A stretch of DNA of 64,000 bases from Saccharomonospora azurea NA-128 (GTDB lineage Bacteria > Actinomycetota > Actinomycetes > Mycobacteriales > Pseudonocardiaceae): assembly GCF_000231055.2 (NCBI RefSeq), contig NZ_CM001466.1, forward strand, positions 202,954-266,953. The letters run 5' to 3'. Below are positions 34,985 to 43,618 of this stretch, piece after piece; position 1 is the stretch's first letter, and each line of letters opens with the position of its first letter. The position numbers and the translations under genes were made by a program. The notes below the pieces were generated by a model that did not search any database, was not told the origin of the DNA, and was given only the letters and a program-made list of their open reading frames with translations.

Positions 34985-35752
34985 TCAGTCCTTCTTCGGC
35001 GACCCCACCTCGAACTCGGTGCCGAACGGATCGGTGATGACCGCGAGCCGTCCGTAGATCATGTCGAACGGTTCCTGCGTGGTGCCGCCGAGCTCGACGG
35101 CCCGGCGGGACGTCTCGTCGGTGTCGGCGACCTGGAACAGCGTGCCCCAGCGGGACTTCGAGGCCGAGGGATCACCGAGGATGCCACCGATCTCGTGGCC
35201 GTCCGGTCGGCGCAGGAACGTGAAGTCCATGTCCGGCATGTCGGAATTGGAGTCCAGTGTGTAGTCGAAGAGCGCGGCGTAGAAGTCGCGGGCGGGTTGC
35301 GGGTCCGGAGTGACGAGGTCGTTGCGGAGCAGGGTGTTCGGTTCGTTCACGAGCTCGCAGCCGAGGTGCGCACCCGCCTGCCACAGGCCGAAGGTCGCGC
35401 CGGTGGGGTCCTTGATGATCGCCATCCGGCCCTGGTCCATGACGTCCATCGGCTCGGACATCACGGTGCCGCCCGCGCCGTCGACCTTGGCGGTCGTCGC
35501 GTCGCAGTCGTCGGTGGCGAAGTAGAGGTTCCACCAGAAGTCGGTCGCGTCCGGGTCGGGGTTGGCCATCATCCCCGCGACCGCCTTACCGCGGAGCCGG
35601 CAGATCGTGTAGCGGCCGGTCTCCTCGGGTCCGACGTCGAACTCCCAGCCGAACAGGGAGCCGTAGAAGTCCATGGCGCGATCCAGCTCGGGGATGCCGA
35701 GGTCGATCCAGGTCGGTGTCCCGGGGGGCTGGGCGGTGGTCAGCTCGGTCAT
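34985..35752 (-). CDS. VOC-family (glyoxalase-like) protein with two domains
   Basis: 255-residue protein made of two tandem VOC domains: WIDLGIPELDRAMDFYGSLFGWEFD (about 15-40) starts the first and NDLVTPDPQPARDFYAALFDYTLD the second. MAIIKDPTGATFGLWQ and LAVITDPFGTEFEVG are the matching domain ends. Family members are glyoxalases, dioxygenases or antibiotic-binding proteins; this type is close to the actinobacterial hydroxylase-like (CFP30B) proteins. Its job is unknown. ATG 35752 has GGGAGAG upstream. Confidence 0.86.
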   Translation of the reverse strand: MTELTTAQPPGTPTWIDLGIPELDRAMDFYGSLFGWEFDVGPEETGRYTICRLRGKAVAGMMANPDPDATDFWWNLYFATDDCDATTAKVDGAGGTVMSEPMDVMDQGRMAIIKDPTGATFGLWQAGAHLGCELVNEPNTLLRNDLVTPDPQPARDFYAALFDYTLDSNSDMPDMDFTFLRRPDGHEIGGILGDPSASKSRWGTLFQVADTDETSRRAVELGGTTQEPFDMIYGRLAVITDPFGTEFEVGSPKKD

Positions 35753-35881
35753 CGTCTCTCCCGCGAGGGCCGTGTCGGGCTGGGTCTGCCGGTGTGCCGG
35801 ACCGCCCACGGCGGCGGCCCGCATGCCGCCGCATTCCCGGCCCCTCGGGCGTCAAACACCGACCGGACCGCGCCGGGAACG

Positions 35882-36118
35882 TCAGCAGCAGCGGGAGCCC
35901 GGGTCGGTGTCCATCCGGTCGACCTTCGCGCGTTCGAAGTCGCGCCGCGACATCGGCTGCGCGTCGGGATGGTGCCGCCGCAGGTGCGTCACGTAGTGGT
36001 CGTAGTCGTTCTCGCCGACGACCTCCTTGACGTACCACTGGACGGCACGCCACCCGCGGGCGAACGCCGCCCCGGCCCTCGCGAGGCCGGGACGGCGCAG
36101 CTCCGTACGGTCGGTCAT
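35882..36118 (-). CDS. ybdD: YbdD/YjiX family small protein
   Basis: 78-residue YbdD/YjiX (DUF466) protein: WYVKEVVGENDYDHYVTHLRRHHPDAQPMSRRDFERAKVDRM and a C-terminal CC pair typical of the family. In E. coli it accompanies the CstA/BtsT pyruvate or peptide transporters and is needed for their function. Its ATG overlaps the cstA stop by 4 bp (ATGA), showing translational coupling and supporting the same partnership here. Confidence 0.9.
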   Translation of the reverse strand: MTDRTELRRPGLARAGAAFARGWRAVQWYVKEVVGENDYDHYVTHLRRHHPDAQPMSRRDFERAKVDRMDTDPGSRCC

Positions 36119-38325
36119 GCCCGAACCTCGGTGGGATCCTGCCGTTCCTCCCACGCACGCCACTCGGCTTCGAGGCGTTTCTCCTCCGCCGTCGCGAACA
36201 GGCCGGACGGCGCGAACACGTGCGACTCCTCCGCCGGGTGTTCGGTGTCGCTGATGCGTCCGGAGCGGATCGCATTGATCGATTTCCGCACCGCGTCGAC
36301 GAGCACCACGATGATCAGCAGGGCGAAGAGGATCGACAGGCTCCCCTGGATGAACGTGTTGCGCACGACCTGCTCCATCTGCGCGACGTTCTCGGCCGGC
36401 CCCATGGACGTCTCACCGGCGGCGAGGGCGTCCTTGTAGGCGTTGTGCTGCGTCCAGTACCCGATCTTGGGGTCACTGCTGAAGATCTTCTGCCAACTCG
36501 CCGTCAACGTCACCACGACGTCCCACACCAGTGGGATCCCCGGCACCCAGGCGTATTTGACGCGTCCGGTCTTGCACAGGATGGTCACGCACACGGCGAG
36601 CGCCACGGCGGCCAGTAACTGGTTCGCGATACCGAACAGCGGGAACAGGGTGTTGATGCCGCCGAGCGGGTCGGTGACACCCATCAGGAGGATCGAGCCC
36701 CAGGCGGCCACGATCAGCGCGCTGGCCAGGATCGCACCCGGACGCCACGACGGGTCCTTGAACTTCGGCGCGACGTTGCCGAGCGTGTCCTGCAGCATGA
36801 AGCGGCCCACGCGGGTTCCGGCGTCCACCGTGGTGAGGATGAACAGCGCCTCGAACATGATCGCGAAGTGGTACCAGAAGGCCTTCGCGCCCTCGCCGCC
36901 GAAGACACCGCCGAGGACCTCCGAGATACCGACGGCGAGGGTCGGCGCGCCGCCGGTGCGCGAGACCAGCGACTCCTCCTGGACCGCCGCCGCGGCCGCG
37001 TCGAGAGCTTCCGGTGAGGTGGACACCCCGGCCATACCGAGCCCGTTGACGAACTGCGCCGCGCCCTCGGCGGTGCCTCCCGTGGCACCCGCGGCCGAGT
37101 TCATGGCGAAGTACAGGCCCTGGTCGATGACGCAGGCCGCGACGAGCGCCATGATCGCCACGAACGACTCGGTGAGCATGCCGCCGTAGCCGATGAGCTT
37201 GACCTGGCGTTCCTTGGCGACCATCTTCGGCGTGGTGCCCGAGGAGACCAGGGCGTGGAAACCCGACAGGGCACCGCACGCGATCGTGATGAACACGAAC
37301 GGGAACAGCGATCCGGCGAACGCCGGCCCGTCGCTGTTGAACGCGAAGTCGGTGAACGCGGGCATCGTGGTGGCGGGCATCGCGACGAGCACGCCCACCG
37401 CGAGCAGGCCGATGGTGCCGACCTTCATGAACGTCGACAGGTAGTCGCGGGGCGCCAGCAGCATCCAGACCGGCAGCACCGAGGCCAGGAAGCCGTAGAT
37501 GATGAGGCACCAGACCAACGTCACCTTGTCGAGCGTGAACGCCGACGCCCACGAGGAGTCGGCGACCCAGCCGCCCGCGACGATGGCGAGCAGCAGCAGC
37601 GCGCAGCCGATCAGGCTGACCTCCGTGACCCGGCCGGGCCGCAGATACCGGAGGTAGAAGCCCATGAGGAACGCGATCGGGATGGTCATCGCGATCGAGA
37701 ACACACCCCACGGCGATTCGGCGAGGGCGTTGACCACCACGAGCGCCAGCACCGCCAGCAGGATGATCATGATGGACAGCACGGCGACGAGCGCGGCGAC
37801 GCCGCCGACCGGGCCGATCTCGTCACGCGCCATCTGGCCGAGCGACCGGCCGTTGCGGCGCATCGAGAAGAACAGCACCACCATGTCCTGCACGGCGCCG
37901 GCGAACACGACGCCGACGATGATCCAGATCGTGCCCGGCAGGTAACCCATCTGCGCCGCCAGCACCGGGCCGACCAGTGGGCCCGCGCCCGCGATGGCCG
38001 CGAAATGGTGCCCGTAGAGCACCCGGCGGTCGGTGCGGTTGTAGTCGACGCCGTTCTCCAGCCGTTCGGCCGGTGTGGCGCGCTTGTCGTCGGCCTTGAG
38101 GACCTTCGTGAGGATGAACCTCGCGTAGAACCGGTAACCGATGGCGTACGAGCACAGTGCCGCGAAGACGAACCAGATCGCGTTCACGTGCTCGTCCCGG
38201 GCCAGCGCGAGAACGGACCAGGCAGTGCCACCGAGCAGGGAGATCGCGACCCAGAGCGCGATCTTTCCCGGTGTCCACTTCGGTTTCTCGTTCGCTTCGA
38301 CCGGGGGATGTCCGACCGTTGCCAT
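36115..38325 (-). CDS. cstA: CstA-type carbon-starvation transporter
   Basis: 736-residue membrane protein of the CstA family, importers of pyruvate and/or peptides. About 16-18 hydrophobic helices; hallmark segments are GYRFYARFI...DYNRTDRRVLYGHHFAAIAGAGPLVGPVLAAQMGYLPGTIW (about 65-130) and GFHALVSSGTTPKMVAKERQ (about 350-370). The cytoplasmic tail is charged. Length is the normal size for the family. ybdD follows with a 4-bp overlap. The upstream spacer has no obvious CRP-type site. Confidence 0.93.
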   Translation of the reverse strand: MATVGHPPVEANEKPKWTPGKIALWVAISLLGGTAWSVLALARDEHVNAIWFVFAALCSYAIGYRFYARFILTKVLKADDKRATPAERLENGVDYNRTDRRVLYGHHFAAIAGAGPLVGPVLAAQMGYLPGTIWIIVGVVFAGAVQDMVVLFFSMRRNGRSLGQMARDEIGPVGGVAALVAVLSIMIILLAVLALVVVNALAESPWGVFSIAMTIPIAFLMGFYLRYLRPGRVTEVSLIGCALLLLAIVAGGWVADSSWASAFTLDKVTLVWCLIIYGFLASVLPVWMLLAPRDYLSTFMKVGTIGLLAVGVLVAMPATTMPAFTDFAFNSDGPAFAGSLFPFVFITIACGALSGFHALVSSGTTPKMVAKERQVKLIGYGGMLTESFVAIMALVAACVIDQGLYFAMNSAAGATGGTAEGAAQFVNGLGMAGVSTSPEALDAAAAAVQEESLVSRTGGAPTLAVGISEVLGGVFGGEGAKAFWYHFAIMFEALFILTTVDAGTRVGRFMLQDTLGNVAPKFKDPSWRPGAILASALIVAAWGSILLMGVTDPLGGINTLFPLFGIANQLLAAVALAVCVTILCKTGRVKYAWVPGIPLVWDVVVTLTASWQKIFSSDPKIGYWTQHNAYKDALAAGETSMGPAENVAQMEQVVRNTFIQGSLSILFALLIIVVLVDAVRKSINAIRSGRISDTEHPAEESHVFAPSGLFATAEEKRLEAEWRAWEERQDPTEVRA

Positions 38326-38643
38326 GTGTGCTCCTGCGCGTGTGTGTGCGATCGACCGACGACGTGTTCGGTCCCGTGCTCAGCGGTGCCTGCCGGGCGT
38401 CGTCGGATGATGTCGCTCGAGGCGTGCGACCGTCCGGTCGCCCCGCGGGGTTCGGTCACGCCTCCTTCCCGGGGCAGGTGCACGACTCGTGAGCATCAGG
38501 CACAGAGGTGTATCACGAACTCCGCACGATTTGATCACTCCTAATGGGTGGTTCTCCGCACACGCTGTGTGGTCATGTGCGGAGGTGGTCCACGACCGGG
38601 CGAGGACGTCGGGAGGACCCGGGAAAGTCCACCCGCGGTCCAC
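38326..38643. other. Upstream region of cstA, no gene seen
   Basis: 318 bp between the cstA start and the first pseudogene fragment. It includes a lower-G+C stretch near 38500-38560, and GATACA on the minus strand near 38506 could be a -10 element of cstA. No open frame with a ribosome site is seen. Confidence 0.4.
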
Positions 38644-38860
38644 TCAGCCCATGGCCGCACCACCGCAGACGCTCAGGACCTGGCCCGTGACGTACGCGGC
38701 GCCGGGGGAGGCGAGGTAGGCCACCGCGGCGCCCACCTCCTCGGGGGTGCCCATGCGCTTGATCACCTGGTCGTCGAGCGCGTACGTCACGTCCCGGGTG
38801 AGTGCCGTGGCGATCGGGCCGGGCGCCACCGAGTTGCAGGTGATGCCGAGGACCTCGGCG
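38644..38860 (-). pseudogene. C-terminal fragment of a FabG-type SDR
   Basis: About 70 residues at the end of a minus-strand frame read as the tail of a short-chain dehydrogenase: ITCNSVAPGPIATALTRDV, MGTPEEVGAAVAYLASPGAA, TGQVLSVCGG. The glycine-rich NAD site and Tyr-x3-Lys are absent. At about 38860-38870 the similarity stops abruptly and a fragment of another gene begins on the opposite strand. Confidence 0.75.
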
Positions 38861-38874
38861 TCGACTTCTGTGAC

Positions 38875-39025
38875 GCGGTGTCGGACCGCAACCCGCTCGT
38901 CGCCGACCCGCTGCGGCGCACGGACTGCTCGCTCGTCTCCGACGGCGCGGCCGCGGTGGTGATCGCCGCACCCGACGTCGCCCGCACGGCCGCTCGCGCG
39001 GAAGCCGGGGTCGAGCTCGCCGATC
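38875..39025 (+). pseudogene. Thiolase fragment
   Basis: About 50 residues, NPLVADPLRRTDCSLVSDGAAAVVIA, match the internal Asp-Gly-Ala-Ala-Ala region of acetyl-CoA acyltransferases (SCP-x type). No start, no catalytic cysteine and no C-terminus. It is wedged between an SDR tail on the other strand and an acyl-CoA ligase fragment. Confidence 0.65.
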
Positions 39026-39029
39026 TGGA

Positions 39030-39310
39030 TCTCCGGAGTGGTGAACCACGTCGAACTGGTGGAGGTGATGTTCGCCGTCTGGCGAGTGGGTGCCGTGTTC
39101 GCGCCCGCCAACTACCGGCTCACCCCGGCCGAGCTGACGGGACTGGCGGAGCTGACGCGGCCGTCGGCCTTGGTGTGCCATGTGGACTACGCCGAGCACG
39201 CCGACGCCGTCTCGGACGCCGCGGACCTGCGCGGCGGAACGTTGTGGATCGGAGCCGACGCCCCGGCATCCGACACCGTGGCGGGAGTAGCGGTCTCCGA
39301 CTCACCCCAG
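39030..39310 (+). pseudogene. Acyl-CoA synthetase (AMP-ligase) N-terminal fragment
   Basis: About 90 residues, NHVELVEVMFAVWRVGAVFAPANYRLTPAEL...ALVCHVDYAEHADAV, match the region about 55-140 of AMP-forming acyl-CoA ligases. The P-loop and later motifs are missing; the frame changes into an SDR sequence near 39320. A GTG 'start' within it is fortuitous. Confidence 0.7.
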
Positions 39311-39326
39311 CCCGACGAGGTCGTCC

Positions 39327-39881
39327 CGCCGGGTCACCGAGGTGTTCGGGGGAATCGACGTCCTCCACAACAACGTCGGGGTGACCGTGCTCGGTACCCC
39401 GGCGGATCTCAGCTACGAGCAGTGGCAGCGCGCGTTCCGCCTCAACGTCGACGGTGTGTTCCTCGCGTGCAAGCACGTGCTCCCCGCCATGGTCGAGCGA
39501 GGCCGCGGAGCGATCGTCAACGTCTCGTCGATCGCCGGGATGCGCCACGTCGGATACCCCTATCCCGCCTACATGTCCGCGAAGGCGGCCGTGAACCAGC
39601 TCACCGTCTCGCTCGCGTTGACCTACGCCGCGCACGGCATCCGGGTGAACGCCGTCGCGCCGGGCTTCATCGACACACCGCTGGTCCGTCGGCAACTCGC
39701 CTCGCAGGCCGACTCGGTGGACGAGTTGCTCGCCGCGCGGCACGCGCAGAGCCCGACCGGCCGGATGGGCACGCCCTAGGACGTCGCCAACGCGAGCCTG
39801 TTCCTCGCCTCGGACGACGCCGCCTACGTCAACGGGGTGTGCCTCCCGGTGGACGGCGGACTGTCCATGTCCTGCGGCTGA
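39327..39881 (+). pseudogene. SDR pseudogene with in-frame TAG and lost N-terminus
   Basis: A short-chain dehydrogenase from VTEVFGGIDVLHNNVG to its normal end [17 protein letters not shown]. The catalytic SSIAGMRHVGYPYPAYMSAKAAV (Ser, Tyr, Lys) is preserved, but the N-terminal NAD-binding glycine loop (about 80 residues) is missing and TAG 39777-39779 interrupts the frame where relatives have Trp or Glu before DVANA. The frame on both sides of the TAG is otherwise intact. Confidence 0.85.
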
Positions 39882-39963
39882 CGCGGGGGCGTTCTCCGGA
39901 CGGGACGTAGGATCGGTCACGCGAGCGGCGAGCAGGCGAGTGCGTGAGACGTGAGGTGTGGCC

Positions 39964-40590
39964 ATGCGGGTGATCGCCCGCGACGGGGAGCACGAGATCG
40001 AGATCCAGCGGTCCCGTTTCCTGTGCACGGTCGCCCGCGTCACCAGCGTGGACGAGGCCAACGCGGTCATCGCGCGGGTCCGGCGCGCGGGCCCGAACGC
40101 CAACCACCACTGCGTCGCGCTGCGCATCGGTGACCCCGAGACCGGCGCGTTGACGGCACGCAGCAACGACGACGGCGAACCCTCGGGCACGGCGGGTGTC
40201 CCGATGCTGGAGGTGCTCACCCGGCGCGAGCTCACCGACGTCGTGGCCGTGGTGTCGCGCTGGTTCGGCGGCATCAAACTCGGCGCCGGTGGTCTGGTCC
40301 GGGCCTACTCCAGCGTGCTGTCCGAGACGCTGGACGTCCTGGGAGAGCTGCGCCGGGTCCGCCACCGCGAACTGCTCCTGGCGCTCCCGCACGACCGGGC
40401 GGGGCGGTTGGAGAACCAGCTCCGCAACTCGCCGTACCGGCTGCGCGGAGTGGAGTACGGGTCCGACGTCACCTTCACGGTCGCGGTCCAGGATGGTGCC
40501 GTGGAGGAGTTCGAAGCCTGGCTGGCGGAACAGGTGGGCGACACGCTCGACGTCCTCGACGCCGGCCCGTGCGACCTGTACCTGCCGTGA
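39964..40590 (+). CDS. yigZ: IMPACT/YigZ family protein
   Basis: 208-residue YigZ/IMPACT protein. The conserved central block ANHHCVALRIGD...SNDDGEPSGTAGVPMLEVLTRRELTDVVAVVSRWFGGIKLGAGGLVRAYS (about 50-120) is complete, followed by the C-terminal ferredoxin-like DUF1949 domain. Bacterial members may influence translation or stress responses; the biochemical role is unsettled. ATG 39964 has GAGG 7 nt upstream; GTG 39958 in the same frame is too close. Confidence 0.92.
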   Translation: MRVIARDGEHEIEIQRSRFLCTVARVTSVDEANAVIARVRRAGPNANHHCVALRIGDPETGALTARSNDDGEPSGTAGVPMLEVLTRRELTDVVAVVSRWFGGIKLGAGGLVRAYSSVLSETLDVLGELRRVRHRELLLALPHDRAGRLENQLRNSPYRLRGVEYGSDVTFTVAVQDGAVEEFEAWLAEQVGDTLDVLDAGPCDLYLP

Positions 40591-40712
40591 CGAGCGTGGC
40601 CTCGTCCTGAGCCCGAGCGACTCGTCCAGGCATGTCGACGAGTTCGCGATTCGTGCGCCATCGTCCGCGCGCGTGTCCGGGATACTGGGCCGACGCGACG
40701 GAAAGGTCATCC

Positions 40713-41843
40713 ATGCGCGGTCTCGCTGCGGTCACAGCACTCGTTCTGCTCTTGTCCGTCACCCCTGCGGTGGCGGAACCCTCGGACGCGGGCCTCCGGC
40801 TGCCCGAGCCGACGGGCACGTTCGCGGTGGGCACGACCTCGCTGCACCTGCGGGACGACTCGCGCCGCGACCCGTGGGTGCCGTCGCTGAACCGCGAGCT
40901 GATGGTGTCGCTCTTCTACCCGGCGGCGTCCGCCCACGGACCCACGAAGCAGTACCTGACACCGGCGGAGTCGCGGGCGTTGCTCCAGGACGACGGCGTC
41001 ACCGGTGTTCCGCCCGAGATCCTGAGCACGGTGCACACCAACGCGGTCGTCGACGCGCGCCCGGCCGGCCGTGCGCGCAGCCTGCCGCTGGTGGTCCTGT
41101 CCCCCGGGTTCAAGAAGCCCCGCGCCACGCTCAGCACGGTGGCCGAGGACCTCGCGAGCCACGGCTACGTCGTCGCGGTGGTCGACCACACCTACGAGAA
41201 CGTCGCCACCACCTTCCCCGACGGCCGCGTGACCGGTTGTGTCGCGTGCGGCGACTACGGCCCGGAGTTCTGGCGGAAGCTGGAGCGAGGCCGGGCGGCG
41301 GACGTGTCGTTCGTGCTCGACGAGCTGACCCGGTCGAGCGCGCACTGGCGCGGTGCGCCTCTGCTCGATGCGTCGCGGATCGCGATGGGCGGCCACTCCG
41401 TCGGCGGCGCCGGCACCCTCGACGCTCTGCAGACCGACGACCGGATTCGAGCCGGTGTCGACATCGACGGGACGCTGGACACCCCGTTACGCGAGACCGG
41501 ACTCTCCAAGCCCGTGCTGCTTCTGGGCAGGCAGAACACCTATACGCCGGGGTTGGGAAACGGTGCGGCGGACACGTGGGAGGCGGCATGGCCTCTGCTC
41601 ACCGGATGGAAACGCTGGCTGCTGGTGGAAGGCATGGAGCACGCGTCGTTCACCGACATCGGCGTGCTCGCCGCTCAACTCGGACTCGACATCGGCGCGG
41701 ACGTCGACGCCGAGCGGGCAGCGACGATCACCCGAAGCTACGTGACGGCGTTCTTCGACCTGCACCTGCGCGGTGAATGGCGACCGCAGCTGGAACGACC
41801 CTCGCCCGAGTTCCCCGAGGTGAGCTTCGCCGACCCGTCGTGA
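40713..41843 (+). CDS. Secreted alpha/beta hydrolase (PAF-acetylhydrolase/chlorophyllase-like)
   Basis: 376-residue exported hydrolase. Signal peptide MRGLAAVTALVLLLSVTPAVAEP (cleavage after AVA). LVVLSPGFKKPRATLSTVAEDLASHGYVV (about 125-153) forms the oxyanion strand, GGHSVGGAGTL (about 226-236) the nucleophile elbow, and DIDG and EHASFTD the Asp and His. This pattern is that of actinobacterial secreted lipases related to platelet-activating-factor acetylhydrolase. ATG 40713 is preceded by GAAAGG. Ends 13 nt from the convergent PH-domain gene. Confidence 0.88.
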   Translation: MRGLAAVTALVLLLSVTPAVAEPSDAGLRLPEPTGTFAVGTTSLHLRDDSRRDPWVPSLNRELMVSLFYPAASAHGPTKQYLTPAESRALLQDDGVTGVPPEILSTVHTNAVVDARPAGRARSLPLVVLSPGFKKPRATLSTVAEDLASHGYVVAVVDHTYENVATTFPDGRVTGCVACGDYGPEFWRKLERGRAADVSFVLDELTRSSAHWRGAPLLDASRIAMGGHSVGGAGTLDALQTDDRIRAGVDIDGTLDTPLRETGLSKPVLLLGRQNTYTPGLGNGAADTWEAAWPLLTGWKRWLLVEGMEHASFTDIGVLAAQLGLDIGADVDAERAATITRSYVTAFFDLHLRGEWRPQLERPSPEFPEVSFADPS

Positions 41844-41856
41844 CCGTGCGGGGTGC

Positions 41857-42234
41857 TCAGCCGGCGACGTAGGCGCTGAGCAGGGCCTGGACCTCGTAGA
41901 CGTCGACGCCCTTGCCGAACTGCTTGACGATCGGTTCGAGGCTGCCGGAGAGCCAGATCTTCAGCTCGGCGTCGAGATCGAACGTACCGGCGGTCTCGAC
42001 GGCGAAGTGGCCGATGTTGCGATACGGGATCGAGTGGTACTCGACCTTCCGGCCCGTCACACCCTGCTTGTCGATGAGGATCAACCGCCGGTTCGTGAAG
42101 AGGAAGGAATCCCGGATCAGCTGGTAGGCGGCATGGATCTGCTCGTCCTGCGCGAGCAGGCGACCGTACTGCTTCGTCGCCGAACGAGGATCGATCCGGG
42201 AAGCGTTCCCCAGCATGCCGTCGAAAATCCTCAC
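41857..42234 (-). CDS. Bacterial PH-domain protein
   Basis: 125-residue protein made of one bacterial PH (bPH_1/YvbH-like) domain: DSFLFTNRRLILIDKQGVTGRKVEYHSIPYRNIGHFAVETAG is the strand set typical of this fold. No membrane segment. Function unknown. GTG 42234 is preceded by GGGGAGGG at close spacing; an in-frame ATG lies six codons later. Confidence 0.85.
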   Translation of the reverse strand: MRIFDGMLGNASRIDPRSATKQYGRLLAQDEQIHAAYQLIRDSFLFTNRRLILIDKQGVTGRKVEYHSIPYRNIGHFAVETAGTFDLDAELKIWLSGSLEPIVKQFGKGVDVYEVQALLSAYVAG

Positions 42235-42369
42235 GGGCCCCTCCCCATTCGGAAAAACTCTTGCCGTGCGCACGACGACGATAGCGACACGGACAGTGTC
42301 GGCACCAGGTCCGTAGGGGAGGGGACCGGACGAAGCGGGGCTGCACCCCTATCGGTCGCGGCGGGACGA

Positions 42370-42954
42370 CTACTCCAGCGGTGCTTTGCCCTCGACCTGC
42401 ACGATCTGCATGCCGTGCCGGCTCGCCTGGCGGTCGGTGACGGTGGCGTCACACCAGCCCGCCGGGACGGCGCCCGCGAGCAGGCGGCGGCGGAGCCGGG
42501 CTCCGTTGCGCACGTGTCGCGCGAACGACCAGCGGGGAAGGATCCGGCCGCGGTGGCGTTGCCCGGCGAGCGCTTCGGGCACCGTGCAGTCGATCCAGAG
42601 CAGGTGCCTGCGGCGACCGGTGAGGGTGCCGAGCACGACGAACGCCGTTCTGGCGATGGCGCCGGTCGCCGGGTCGTGCACGACGACCGGCCCGGGAGCG
42701 CGGATCGCGGCCGAGACGAGCCGCGCGATGTGCAGCACGTGCACCAGCGGCCGGTAGCAGGCGTAGGGGGTTCCCGCGGGGAACACGGTGCGCAGTCTCG
42801 CGCGCATGTGATCGGTGTCGAGCAGGGTCACCCCCGGGTTCGCGGCGGTGTCGCGTAACAGGGTGCTCTTGCCTGCCCCAGGCAACCCGGCGACCACGAG
42901 CAGTGTGCGGTTCTCCAGCGGCAGCACAGGCCGGCCGGGTGTCACGATGTCCAC
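42370..42954 (-). CDS. P-loop kinase-like ATP-binding protein
   Basis: 194-residue P-loop protein. Walker A GLPGAGKSTLL (about 24-34) is followed by LLDTDHMRARL, a substrate/Asp loop as in zeta-toxin and gluconate-kinase-like small-molecule kinases, and a LLWIDCTVPEALAGQRHRGR lid-like segment. Substrate unknown. The start is uncertain: GTG 42954 and GTG 42945 both lack a good ribosome site, and the first lies right after the T tract of a terminator. Confidence 0.75.
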   Translation of the reverse strand: MDIVTPGRPVLPLENRTLLVVAGLPGAGKSTLLRDTAANPGVTLLDTDHMRARLRTVFPAGTPYACYRPLVHVLHIARLVSAAIRAPGPVVVHDPATGAIARTAFVVLGTLTGRRRHLLWIDCTVPEALAGQRHRGRILPRWSFARHVRNGARLRRRLLAGAVPAGWCDATVTDRQASRHGMQIVQVEGKAPLE

Positions 42955-42993
42955 AAAAAGGATCAACGACGGGAACGGCCGTGACGTTCCCGT
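42955..42993 (-). terminator. Intrinsic terminator on the minus strand
   Basis: ACGGGAACG (42969-42977) pairs perfectly with 42985-42993, loop 7 nt; a TTTTT run on the minus strand follows at 42959-42955. It separates the decayed exported-protein remnant from the P-loop kinase gene. Confidence 0.6.
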
Positions 42994-43004
42994 GATGAAC
43001 CGGA

Positions 43005-43600
43005 TCACACCGAGCCGGTCGTGCCGTCCGGGTGGCTGGTGTTGCCGTCCAGAGGCCACCGCGCCACACGACCGTTGAGGTCGGGTTCACCACCCTGATC
43101 GGCGCAGTACTCGCCGGTGATCAGCACATCCGGGGTCTCGCTGCGGTCGAGGGCCGTGTACGAGAACTTCCGGGGACCGCCGGCCTTGCACTTGTGCTCC
43201 GGCGGGAACTCGGCGAGTCCGTCCGGGTTGGACCAGCCGGCGACCTGCGGCATCACGTAGCGGTAGCCGTAGCTGTAGTAGGTGCCGCTCTGCCTGCCGA
43301 CCTGGCCGGAGTCGGTGACGTCACCGTTGGACGCCGACTTGACGTCGAAGATGGAGCGCATGTCGAACACCCGGATACCGCGTTCGGCGTCGACGACGTA
43401 GAGCCGCTGTCGGTGTCCAAAAACGACACCCGCACGCCCTTGGCCGGGTAGTCGTGCATCGAGGTCGTCGACGATCGACTGCAGTCCGCCGTTGGTCGGG
43501 ACCAGCTGGAAGTCGGACAGCGATGGTGGTGTCGCTTCGGCCGCGGTGGCCGGAGCGACACCACGACGAGCGACGTCACCAGTGCCGCACTCTCTGCTGT
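43005..43600 (-). pseudogene. Remnant of an exported protein with several frameshifts
   Basis: Read in pieces, the minus strand gives a signal-peptide-like SAALVTSLVV, then (frame change) APATAAEATPPSLSDFQLVPTNGGLQSIVDDLDA, then (frame change) MHDYPAKGVRVSFLDTD, then back to RLYVVDAERGIRVFDMRSIF and on to the stop at 43005. At least three indels break it. It resembles actinobacterial exported proteins with repeated beta-blades that report no known activity. Its 5' end abuts the methyltransferase remnant. Confidence 0.7.
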
Positions 43601-43618
43601 CCCGTCGCGCAGGTGACC

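Noticed and set aside
38548-39384. Single 278-codon plus-strand gene
   Set aside because: Only the middle resembles a thiolase; the ends are antisense or shadows of other fragments.
39777-39779. TAG as recoded pyrrolysine
   Set aside because: No downstream element or pyl genes; the gene also lacks its N-terminus.
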